Positions 46,511-54,980 of a DNA stretch of 64,000 nt are shown here, piece by piece. Within the stretch, counting starts at the first letter, position 1; each line of letters begins with the position of its first letter. Made by a program: the position numbers and the translations under genes. A model generated the notes under the pieces. It ran no database searches. It saw only the letters and a program-made list of their open reading frames with translations, and was not told the DNA's origin. This DNA is from Saprospiraceae bacterium. GTDB lineage: Bacteria; Bacteroidota; Bacteroidia; Chitinophagales; Saprospiraceae. Location of the stretch: positions 3,196,001-3,260,000 of the forward strand of contig JADJLQ010000001.1 in assembly GCA_016709995.1 (NCBI GenBank), given 5' to 3'.

Positions 46511-48367
46511 ATGAAACGACTATTTATACTTTTGTTTTCCACCATTTCCCTGCTCAGGGCTCAGTCACCGATCATACCGATGCCTGTAGATTACCAGGCC
46601 GGCTCGGGGTATTTTGCACTGAAGCCGGGTTCCGCAGTGGGTATATCCTCCAAAAGTGAAGATCTGAAAAAGCTGGCAGATCATCTTATCTCCAGCCCGA
46701 TCGTCAAATCTCTCCGTCTGCAGGCCAAAAATCGATCGACCAATGTGATCAACTTAGAAATACTCAAATCTCCCTCCGCTGATCTGGGCGACGAAGGTTA
46801 TTCTCTAACCATCAAGTCAAAGATCATCCAGATCGCTGCCAACAAACCAGCAGGCATTTTCTATGGTATCCAATCACTATTGCAAATGGTGCCACTGGAA
46901 TCGGATCGGGGCATCTACAAAATACCATCCGCCATGATTAAGGATCACCCCAGGTTTGGGTGGCGTGGTTTGATGCTGGATGTCAGCAGGCATTTTTTTA
47001 CCGTGGATGAGGTCAAGCAGTATATCGATGCCATGGCACTCTACAAATTAAATACACTTCATCTTCATCTCACGGACGACAATGGTTGGAGAATCGAAAT
47101 AAAATCTCTGCCCAAACTGACTTCGGTAGGTGCCTGGAGAGTGGAGCGGGCAGGCACCTTTGGTGATCGGGAAAGTCCTAAAGAAGGGGAGGCAACTCCC
47201 TACGGTGGTTTTTATACCCATGAGCAGGTCAGGGAATTGGTTCGTTATGCCGCCGATCATCAGATAACCATTGTACCTGAAATAGATGTACCCGGTCATT
47301 CTATGGCGATGCTGGCTGCATACCCTGAGCTCTCCTGCACCCACGAAAAAGTATATGTCAATCCCGGGACTAATTTCGCTGAGTGGTATGGTAATGGCAC
47401 TTTTAAGATGCTCATCGATAATACCCTCAATCCCGCCAATGAACTGGTATATGAATATCTCGACAAAGTATTTACAGAAGTAGCTATGTTATTTCCCAAT
47501 CCTTATATCCACATCGGAGGGGATGAGTGTTACCATGGATATTGGGAGGAAAATGCCGCAGTCAAAGCATTGATGGCCAAAGAAAACTTTACAGATATCC
47601 ACCAGGTGCAAAGCTATTTTATCAAACGCCTTGAAAAAATAGTAGCTTCAAAAAACAAAAAATTACTCGGCTGGGACGAGATTTTAGAAGGTGGACTGGC
47701 TCCTGGAGCTTCAGTGATGAGCTGGCGTGGTATGAAAGGCGGAATAGAAGCAGCACAGCAAGGACATGAAGTCGTTATGACTCCACAGGCTTACACCTAT
47801 ATAGACTATATGCAGGGAGATCGTGCACTTGAATTTTGGATCTATGCTTCGCTCACCCTGCAAAAGGTATATTCCCTCGAACCAGTACCAGATGAGGTAG
47901 ACCCTAAATATATCCTTGGAGCTCAAGCCAATCTTTGGTCAGAAAAAGTGCCAACCATCAGACACGCATTTTATATGACTTATCCGCGAGCATTTGCCCT
48001 GGCGGAAACGGCCTGGAGTCCTAAGTCCCTTAAAAATTGGGATTCATTTATCCAACGTACTGAACACCATTTTAAATTATTTGATCAATTGCAATGGAAT
48101 GTATCCCGATCACTTCACGATGCTACAGCGACCGTCAAAAAACAAGGGGATGATATCATCTGTACCTTATCCACAGAAATGCCGGGGACTGACATTTATT
48201 ACTCGATGGACAATACCTTTCCTGACCAATATTCTACAAAATATAACAGTCCTTTCGAGATACCTATGGGGGATGTGACTTTGAGATTCGTCACTGTAAA
48301 GGATGGAAAAATTTTAGGTCGTATGGCCGCCATCCCTCGCGCTGATCTGGTATCAAGAGCTAAATAG
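46511..48367 (+). CDS. GH20 beta-N-acetylhexosaminidase
   Basis: A secreted exo-hexosaminidase of 618 residues releasing terminal GlcNAc or GalNAc. Signal peptide (to RAQ), N-terminal GH20b domain (20-145), then a TIM barrel with LHLHLTDDNGWR, the VPEIDVPGHS strand, and the catalytic Asp338-Glu339 in HIGGDE. The oxazoline-forming substrate-assisted mechanism applies. The last 90 residues resemble a chitobiase-like C-terminal domain (TDIYYSMDNTFPD). It is 1 bp before a short methylmalonyl-CoA mutase-like gene, apparently cotranscribed. It could supply amino sugars to the nagB unit at the window start. Confidence 0.94.
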   Translation: MKRLFILLFSTISLLRAQSPIIPMPVDYQAGSGYFALKPGSAVGISSKSEDLKKLADHLISSPIVKSLRLQAKNRSTNVINLEILKSPSADLGDEGYSLTIKSKIIQIAANKPAGIFYGIQSLLQMVPLESDRGIYKIPSAMIKDHPRFGWRGLMLDVSRHFFTVDEVKQYIDAMALYKLNTLHLHLTDDNGWRIEIKSLPKLTSVGAWRVERAGTFGDRESPKEGEATPYGGFYTHEQVRELVRYAADHQITIVPEIDVPGHSMAMLAAYPELSCTHEKVYVNPGTNFAEWYGNGTFKMLIDNTLNPANELVYEYLDKVFTEVAMLFPNPYIHIGGDECYHGYWEENAAVKALMAKENFTDIHQVQSYFIKRLEKIVASKNKKLLGWDEILEGGLAPGASVMSWRGMKGGIEAAQQGHEVVMTPQAYTYIDYMQGDRALEFWIYASLTLQKVYSLEPVPDEVDPKYILGAQANLWSEKVPTIRHAFYMTYPRAFALAETAWSPKSLKNWDSFIQRTEHHFKLFDQLQWNVSRSLHDATATVKKQGDDIICTLSTEMPGTDIYYSMDNTFPDQYSTKYNSPFEIPMGDVTLRFVTVKDGKILGRMAAIPRADLVSRAK

Positions 48368-48368
48368 C

Positions 48369-49409
48369 ATGGATGGTGTCATTCGATCAAATGTAGATTA
48401 CCCTACCTGGTTAGAGAAGGTTCGATCAGAACTAAAACAGGGTGATCTCTCAACCTATGATTATATCTGGGATGGAGCACGAATTTCGCCATTTGAAGAA
48501 AAAAAATTATTCTTTCATCCTACATGCCTGAAGGCCGCGACTCCATGGCATATCGTCGCTGACATCAATCTCGATCTGCACACCAACAAAGACCTGTTGG
48601 AGTCTTTACAGCTAGGCGCCGGCTATATCCGGCTGAGAGGTCAAAAAACGGATTACGATTGGAACACCTTGTTTCAGGATGTTCATCTGGATTGGATTGG
48701 AATACAAGTTGATCTGCAGTCATCACAAGCCAATGATGCTTTGCGTAAGTACCTGGTCATGCAAAAGAATACCGGACTAAAAGGTATCTGGTGGAATCTT
48801 CCTGTCATGGTCAACAAAACACAGGGTCCCTATTTTTCAAAATTTTCTGCATTTAAACAGCTTACTTTTAATTTTAATCACAATGATACTGCTGCAGATC
48901 TTGCTGCTTATTGGAATCACCTCGCACGCTCTATTGAATCTCTAAGTTTACATCATGACCCACAGCAATTGATATCCTCAGTAGCTATCGATTATATGCC
49001 GGGTGATGACCTGGTATTAAATATTTGTATGATCAGAGCTATGCGCCTGCTATGGATGCAATTACTTTGGAGCGCAGGACTGGATGACCATCATCATCCG
49101 ATATATATTTCGGCGATCATTAAAAATAATCCTGATGGAGGCAAATATGACCATATGATCCGCAGCAGTGCCTTGGCAGTGGGTGTCCTGGTGGGAGGAG
49201 TTGATGCATTATCAATCGAAGCTCCGGAGCGTCAGCATCAAAATCCTGCCTGGGGTATCAAAACCCAATATATCATGAGAGAGGAATCGTTTTTTCAACA
49301 AATAGCAGATCCGCTGAAAGGGTCCTTTGTAATTGAAGGATTGACTAAATTGATTGTAGAAAAAGTATGGGCGGAATATATTAAGCTACAGGAAGAGAAG
49401 ATAAAATAA
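48369..49409 (+). CDS. Methylmalonyl-CoA mutase small-subunit-like protein, short form
   Basis: A 346-residue protein with the TIM-barrel remnants of the mutase small subunit. Visible blocks are MIRAMRLLW, DHMIRSSALAVGVLVGGVDAL, TQYIMREESFFQQIADPLKGSFVIEGLTK-like text, and the closing helix EKVWAEY. No B12-binding domain is present, and the middle of the barrel is much shorter than in the usual small subunit (about 450-620 residues). It lies 1 bp after GH20 and 159 bp before a MeaB GTPase gene, but no large subunit is nearby. It may form an inactive partner of a large subunit encoded elsewhere. Its role is inferred only from similarity. Confidence 0.7.
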   Translation: MDGVIRSNVDYPTWLEKVRSELKQGDLSTYDYIWDGARISPFEEKKLFFHPTCLKAATPWHIVADINLDLHTNKDLLESLQLGAGYIRLRGQKTDYDWNTLFQDVHLDWIGIQVDLQSSQANDALRKYLVMQKNTGLKGIWWNLPVMVNKTQGPYFSKFSAFKQLTFNFNHNDTAADLAAYWNHLARSIESLSLHHDPQQLISSVAIDYMPGDDLVLNICMIRAMRLLWMQLLWSAGLDDHHHPIYISAIIKNNPDGGKYDHMIRSSALAVGVLVGGVDALSIEAPERQHQNPAWGIKTQYIMREESFFQQIADPLKGSFVIEGLTKLIVEKVWAEYIKLQEEKIK

Positions 49410-49471
49410 GGCCGGCGAGCAGTAAGCGTACCACCAAATCACCCGAAACTTTTCCGGGTCGCCGGCCTTTC
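49408..49471 (+). terminator. Large nested hairpin terminator after the mutase-like gene
   Basis: An 11-bp stem AAGGCCGGCGA / TCGCCGGCCTT encloses an inner ACCCG/CGGGT hairpin and is followed by T-rich DNA (TTTCTCCC). The stem begins within the stop codon of the mutase gene. Confidence 0.65.
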
Positions 49472-49568
49472 TCCCATTGCTTATACATATAATCAAATAA
49501 ATTGACGATTTTGATCCCCAATTAATGTAATTAACCATATTATTTTTTTCCTTAAAAAGCTTAACTAC

Positions 49569-50613
49569 GTGAAATCATCAGGTGCTGGTTATATCAATCC
49601 TCTCGCGAAAAAAATAATTTCTTCCGGAAGGTCTGCTATTGCCTATAATACATGGCCGTCTGAAATAAAAAAAAACAATGTGGCTATTTTGTCGCAAGCT
49701 ATTACGCTGATTGAAAGCAAATCAGCATCGGACAGAATAAAAGCAATTACCCTATTGGGCAAGTGCAAACCTAATAAAGCAGGCTCGATAAGAATAGGCA
49801 TCACGGGGCCTCCAGGTGTAGGCAAAAGCTCTTTTATAGAATCTTTCGGCATCAAATCTATTAGATGATGATACTAAAAAGATAGCCGTGTTATCCATAG
49901 ACCCTAGCAGTCCCATAAAAGGAGGAAGTATACTTGGTGACAAAACTCGCATGCAGACCTTGTCACAGATGCCTGGTGTGTTTGTCCGACCTTCTCCTGC
50001 AGGCGACGACCTTGGAGGAGTTCATTTACGTACCAGCGAATGCATCCAACTCTGTGAATACGCCGGGTACGATTATATTCTTATTGAGACGGTAGGTGTA
50101 GGTCAATCCGAATTAACGGTCAAAGATCTTACTGACCTCACCATCTTACTGATCAGTCCCGGAGGCGGCGACGAACTGCAGGGTATCAAAAGAGGTATCA
50201 CCGAAATAGCTGATCTTATCATAGTCAATAAAGATGATTCAGGACTTGAAGATGCTGCTAAAACTACGCAGCATCAATATCAGCAAGCCTTGAATCTTTT
50301 AGCCGATAAAAAAATAAAAGTAATGCGTTGCTCCAGCACCTATTCAAAAGGGATAGAACTTATAGAGGCTTATTTAACTCTGTGGATAAACGACCAAAAA
50401 AAATCAGGAGCCTGGTATAAAAAAAGAAAATCACAAAGACTCAAAATCTTTAAGACCCAGACACAATATGCATGGCTTTCGGAATGGCACAAATGGAGTA
50501 ACCACAAAATCTTAAAATCAATAGAATCCAAAACCCTCGAGCCTGACCAGGATCTGAATAAATTGAGCCTGGATTATATCAAAAAATTAAAAAATTTAAT
50601 CAGCCGGGAATAA
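49569..50613 (+). pseudogene. meaB: MeaB/ArgK-type GTPase for methylmalonyl-CoA mutase, frameshifted
   Basis: G3E P-loop GTPase that protects and reloads methylmalonyl-CoA mutase with cobalamin. The first part (from a GTG at 49569) carries Walker A GITGPPGVGKSSFIESFG (78-94), then stops. The second part continues as LDDDTKKIAVLSIDPSSP, then GGSILGDKTRM, ETVGVGQSE and VNKDDSG. Removing one A from the AAA at 49854-49856 joins them as FGINLLDDD, giving a 347-residue protein of normal length. The two halves are otherwise intact. The position 159 bp after a mutase small-subunit-like gene fits MeaB's role. Confidence 0.82.
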
Positions 50614-50750
50614 ATATCCATGAGTTCCTTTTATTACATTGAATCGGCTTTGCTAATAAATAAAAAAATTTTCACTAATTTAGTAAAAATGTTAAAGTAA
50701 CATATTAAAAATATATTTAATATATCTTTGGCTTCAAATTTATTCACTTG

Positions 50751-52499
50751 ATGTTGAGATTATTGTTTTGGTGGTTTATCTTATTGATTGGGATTGGTGA
50801 AAAGGTTGAAACGCCGGCATACAGGCTGCCTATAGAACATGTTGGAGATCCTTCCAACGAGGTGGCTGCTTTATTTTCTTCTCCCTTAAAAAGAGCGATA
50901 TCCGTATCAGGTACCTTTGGTGAGCTTCGCTCTAACCATTTTCATGCAGGCCTCGATATCAAATCCTCCAATGGACAAGTCGGTGAACCCATCTATGCAG
51001 CAGCTAAAGGATATGTATCCAGAATCAAAATATCAGCCTACGGATATGGAAGAGCCCTTTATCTTACACATCCCAATGGGCATACTACCGTCTACGGACA
51101 TCTGGACAGATTTATGCCAGAGCTTGAACAATACATTGACAAAGAGCATTACAAAAGACAACGCTTCGAGTTGGATCTTTCATTGACTGCAACTACTTTT
51201 CCTGTAACGCAAGGTCAAATCATTGCTTATCTCGGCAATACCGGCAGCTCCACGGGACCCCATCTGCATTTTGAAGTACGTAACAGCATGACGGAAGAAG
51301 TACTTAATCCGCTAGAGTTTGGCATTACGGTAAAAGATACAGATGCTCCCAAAATCTTTTCACTTAAAGTTTATGGTAAACAACAAGGTATCCCTTTTCC
51401 ACTTATGACACTCCCGGTAAGCAATAAGATCCCTTCCAGGTTTGAGCTAGAACAGGATACCATATTGCTCAATAGTGATTTTGCAGGAATGGCAATCAAA
51501 ACGTATGATCAAAGTTTCCAGAGCAGCCAGCGATTGGGGGTATACGGCATCAAACTATTTGTGGATGAATCCCTTCAATATGAATTTGACATGAACACAT
51601 TTTCTTTTGATCAGATGAGATATTCCAATGCCCATCGTGACTATGAAGAGCAATCCAAGAGCAGGCAGGTTTATCACAGGCTTTTTAGACTGGCTGGAAA
51701 CAAGCTGCCTATCTATCAGAAAAAAGATGATGGCTGGATATCGCTACCAGGATCTACAGATGGTTTACGCCGGATCAGAATTGAAGTCTACGACCATGAA
51801 AACAATAAATCTGAGATTAAATTATTCTTAAAACGCAGTGATGGCCCACCCAAATCACTACCGGGCGGATCACAATTAGTATCTTTTGACCAACCATTTT
51901 CTATGCAAAAAGGTGAGGTAAAAATCGATATTCCTGCCAATCGATTATACACAGATACTTACTTGGATTATTCCACCCAAGCCAAAGAAAATTCTTATTC
52001 ATTAGTCCATAAGATTCATGATCCTTCTACTCCGCTCCACAGATCCTACAAACTTGCCATTAAACCATCTGGACTCCCCGCCAACTTGATGAAGAAAGCA
52101 GTCATAGCTTCAATCAGTGGCAACTCAGTATCCAATCAGGGTGGAAAATGGAATGGAGATTGGCTGGAAACCAATGTAAATTCTTTCGGAAGCTTTGCGG
52201 TTAAAATAGATACGATCCCTCCGACGATCAAACCTGTCACTTTTAAGACGGATATGACCAAAAATACTTACATGAAATTTAAAATATTAGACAATTTTGG
52301 AGTATCCGGGGATGCTAAAGAACTGGTCTACGACGCATATATTGACGGTCAATGGATATTGATGGAACTAGACTCGAGAAATGATGTGATCACCCACAGA
52401 TTTGATTATCGGACAAAATCAGGCAAACATTCCTTGCGCATTCAGGTCAAAGACGACCGGGGCAATGCAAAGACCTTCGTTCAGACTTTTCTTAAATAA
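50751..52499 (+). CDS. M23 family peptidase (LytM-type)
   Basis: A secreted zinc endopeptidase-like protein, 582 residues. The N-terminal signal (MLRLLFWWFILLIGIG) precedes the M23 domain (about 40-200). Zinc ligands are visible in NHFHAGLDI and GPHLHFE; a YGHLDRF block lies between. The C-terminal 350 residues form several beta-rich domains that probably bind peptidoglycan or partner proteins. The TTG at 50748 directly before the ATG is ignored. It is expected to cleave or regulate peptidoglycan cross-links. It is a single gene, unlinked to its neighbours in function. Confidence 0.85.
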   Translation: MLRLLFWWFILLIGIGEKVETPAYRLPIEHVGDPSNEVAALFSSPLKRAISVSGTFGELRSNHFHAGLDIKSSNGQVGEPIYAAAKGYVSRIKISAYGYGRALYLTHPNGHTTVYGHLDRFMPELEQYIDKEHYKRQRFELDLSLTATTFPVTQGQIIAYLGNTGSSTGPHLHFEVRNSMTEEVLNPLEFGITVKDTDAPKIFSLKVYGKQQGIPFPLMTLPVSNKIPSRFELEQDTILLNSDFAGMAIKTYDQSFQSSQRLGVYGIKLFVDESLQYEFDMNTFSFDQMRYSNAHRDYEEQSKSRQVYHRLFRLAGNKLPIYQKKDDGWISLPGSTDGLRRIRIEVYDHENNKSEIKLFLKRSDGPPKSLPGGSQLVSFDQPFSMQKGEVKIDIPANRLYTDTYLDYSTQAKENSYSLVHKIHDPSTPLHRSYKLAIKPSGLPANLMKKAVIASISGNSVSNQGGKWNGDWLETNVNSFGSFAVKIDTIPPTIKPVTFKTDMTKNTYMKFKILDNFGVSGDAKELVYDAYIDGQWILMELDSRNDVITHRFDYRTKSGKHSLRIQVKDDRGNAKTFVQTFLK

Positions 52500-52510
52500 C
52501 AAATAAAAAG

Positions 52511-52567
52511 ATTAAGTCGGACTTTCATAAAATAATAAATGAACATATTAGGTCGGACTTCATTCAT
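52511..52567. repeat. Paired ATTA[AG]GTCGGACTT repeats
   Basis: ATTAAGTCGGACTT at 52511-52524 and ATTAGGTCGGACTT at 52547-52560 (13 of 14 bases alike), 36 bp apart, each followed by a CAT-containing tail. GGTCGGA also appears, in reverse complement, in the 25-bp repeat near 59.6 kb. Confidence 0.55.
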
Positions 52568-52594
52568 CAAAGATTTATAAATTAATTGGCGATT

Positions 52595-53044
52595 ATGGTT
52601 AAGCTCAAAGAAGGTTCCAAAATTCCATCATTTACAAACAGGCTACAAAGTGGTGCTACTATCACGCAGGAGGACTTGTCCAAAGGCAAAGTTATACTGT
52701 ATTTTTATCCTCAAGACAATACACCAACTTGTACGGAAGAAGCGTGCAATCTTAGAGATCACTATGCTGCGCTCCAGCATGCCGGTTTTAAAATTTATGG
52801 AGTGAGTCCTGACTCTGAGCGCAAACATCAGAATTTCATAAAAAAATACCAACTGCCATTTGAACTGATCTCCGATCCGGAGCTGACGCTTATAAAAAAA
52901 TTTGGAGTATGGGGACCAAAAAAATTATTTGGTCGGGAATATGATGGTGTACTCCGGACTACTTTTGTTTTAGAAAATGGAATTGTCAGACGCATAATAG
53001 ATGAAGTCAAATCAAAGTCCCATGCAGCACAGATCCTCCAATGA
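52595..53044 (+). CDS. bcp: Thioredoxin-dependent thiol peroxidase (Bcp/PrxQ)
   Basis: A 149-residue atypical 2-Cys peroxiredoxin that reduces hydrogen and organic peroxides with thioredoxin. The peroxidatic Cys46 lies in DNTPTCTEEAC, with the resolving Cys51 five residues later as in the BCP/PrxQ group. The ATG at 52595 is chosen over an upstream TTG at 52586. Length and motif spacing are normal. It is a single gene between the M23 peptidase and the converging DUF4091 gene. Confidence 0.93.
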   Translation: MVKLKEGSKIPSFTNRLQSGATITQEDLSKGKVILYFYPQDNTPTCTEEACNLRDHYAALQHAGFKIYGVSPDSERKHQNFIKKYQLPFELISDPELTLIKKFGVWGPKKLFGREYDGVLRTTFVLENGIVRRIIDEVKSKSHAAQILQ

Positions 53045-53048
53045 ATAA

Positions 53049-54785
53049 TTATTCCGAGTTTAAAATCTTTTTTCCTGGCTGCAACATGTCCTGAGCCTTG
53101 GTCTGCTTCAATTCGGATATATTAATAGTAGTCAGAAAATTTTTTAATTCTTCTGCCCGCTGGATACCGGAAGTTGAATTGTCCTGCAGGATGATCTGAA
53201 TTTTTTCATAGTCCTGAATGCCTTCCCTCAATTTTTCCAATCGAATCGAAGACCGGGGCCCGGGATATATCTGGTAGGTATCTCCACCCGGCCAGGAAGT
53301 AAATCGGGAATCTTTTAAAGGGTCCACTGTCCAACTATTGAATGCCCATCGAAGGTATCCCGTAAAATCCTTCGCAGCCGCGTACCAGGCCAGCCAGGTG
53401 CTTTCTGCAGGCGGTGAAAACGTGTAGCCATTAGGGAATGCTTCAACACAACAGGTATAAAATGTACTTGGCTTATGCTCCGATTTTCTTTTTGCCAGGA
53501 TGGTGGAATCAAACATCCAGGCAGATGCAATACTGTAATCATAAACATCGTGCGCAATCTCCGGATGATAGGCTCCTGCCAAAGCTATTTTCCAATCCGG
53601 ATCGGCTTGATGGAGTATGCTGATGGCCACCTGCATACTTTTTAAGGGTCTTTCGTCAACCGAGATGCTGGTCTTATCAAACCATCCTTTTGTTTTCAAA
53701 TGTTGGGCAAAGTCCTTCAGCATGGGCAACCACAGTTTTTTGTAGGCTGTGCTACCCGGCTCTGCCAACAGAAAAGTATCTTTGGCCAAAGCCTCGTCAT
53801 AATATCCAAATGAAAGTTTCCAGGGTATCATGGTATAACAGTTGATCCGCCCGGTGATCCCACAACTTAAGACAAAGGATACATATTCATCAAAAAGCGA
53901 ATAATCATAACTCCAATGGTCATTATAGTGTTTGGTCCAACGGATCAGTGAAGGATAATCATCAAAGGTCTGATGGTTCCATGGCTCATGAATGATACCG
54001 GTTGTGATACATTTTTGGCCAAGGCTAGCCAGTTTTTGATAATAGGGTCGCATAGCATCATAGTGAGCAGTGCTCCACAAAGGTACCTGGTGTATACGTG
54101 CTATCGCTGCAGGATGTTGCCAGAGATCCAGATCAAACGACCAATGATCTGGTGGGGGTAAGGTCCGATCGATGACTTTTATTTGTATCTGGAGTTGTGT
54201 TTTTTTGTCATCCGTGATGACCTGGATGAAACCGGTATAATTATCCGCATCGATATTGGGCGGAAGGGAGATACTGATCCAAATCGGCATCGCCGAAAGC
54301 CCGGGCATCGAAGAGGCAGGTGTGTTATCCAATAGATCTGGTACAGTATAAGTACCATTAAAGTCGATAGCATGCTCACCACATCCTTCACCATAACTGT
54401 CTGTCAGTACATAGCGCACAAAAGCATGTCCAATTATTTCCTTGGCCAGGACATTTCCTTTGGTACCGGTCAATTCAGTAGGTATAACGTGTATAGCTTT
54501 AATGGGTTTTTCACTCCATATTAACACCTGGGCATTCAAGGTTTCACCTTTCCATCCTGCGCGCGCAAGCGTTCTGACCTCCTGGATTTCAGGCCATACA
54601 TCCTGGGCATATCTCATGTTGTCATCTACAAAACTTAATTTGAAGCTTTTTTCAAGCGGAGCCTGATCTCCTATCGCCGCCGGTTTTTTTACCAAATACC
54701 ATCCTAGTATGCCTGCGGAGATGATGCAGATACCTCCTATCAATTTTTTTAATAGACCGGAACTTGAATGGACGATGTACTTCAT
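53049..54785 (-). CDS. Secreted DUF4091 glycosidase-like protein
   Basis: A 578-residue protein with an N-terminal membrane/signal anchor (LIGGICIISAGILGWYLV) and an N-terminal beta-sandwich domain (50-200). A TIM-barrel-like domain (about 210-560) follows, in the DUF4091/DUF6067 group of putative glycoside hydrolases. It has HEPWN, SVDERPL (possible catalytic acids Asp and Glu), and the TYQIYPG and REGIQDYEKI blocks at the C-terminus. No activity is known to me; a glycosidase acting on host or algal glycans is likely. It converges with bcp, only 4 bp between the stop codons. Confidence 0.7.
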   Translation of the reverse strand: MKYIVHSSSGLLKKLIGGICIISAGILGWYLVKKPAAIGDQAPLEKSFKLSFVDDNMRYAQDVWPEIQEVRTLARAGWKGETLNAQVLIWSEKPIKAIHVIPTELTGTKGNVLAKEIIGHAFVRYVLTDSYGEGCGEHAIDFNGTYTVPDLLDNTPASSMPGLSAMPIWISISLPPNIDADNYTGFIQVITDDKKTQLQIQIKVIDRTLPPPDHWSFDLDLWQHPAAIARIHQVPLWSTAHYDAMRPYYQKLASLGQKCITTGIIHEPWNHQTFDDYPSLIRWTKHYNDHWSYDYSLFDEYVSFVLSCGITGRINCYTMIPWKLSFGYYDEALAKDTFLLAEPGSTAYKKLWLPMLKDFAQHLKTKGWFDKTSISVDERPLKSMQVAISILHQADPDWKIALAGAYHPEIAHDVYDYSIASAWMFDSTILAKRKSEHKPSTFYTCCVEAFPNGYTFSPPAESTWLAWYAAAKDFTGYLRWAFNSWTVDPLKDSRFTSWPGGDTYQIYPGPRSSIRLEKLREGIQDYEKIQIILQDNSTSGIQRAEELKNFLTTINISELKQTKAQDMLQPGKKILNSE

Positions 54786-54980
54786 AGGTGATGGCGCTAT
54801 CCTTTTAATGTTAGTTTTTATTTATCTTCTAAATGTAGGAAACTTTAATATGTATTTGCCTGCAAACTTTATAGCTACAAGCCTACTCAACACCAAAATA
54901 TATCGTTAATGTGCTAGTGCAGCTCAAACTAATTTTGGACCGCTCAATCTGAATACAAAAATCCTTTATCTTTATTGCTC

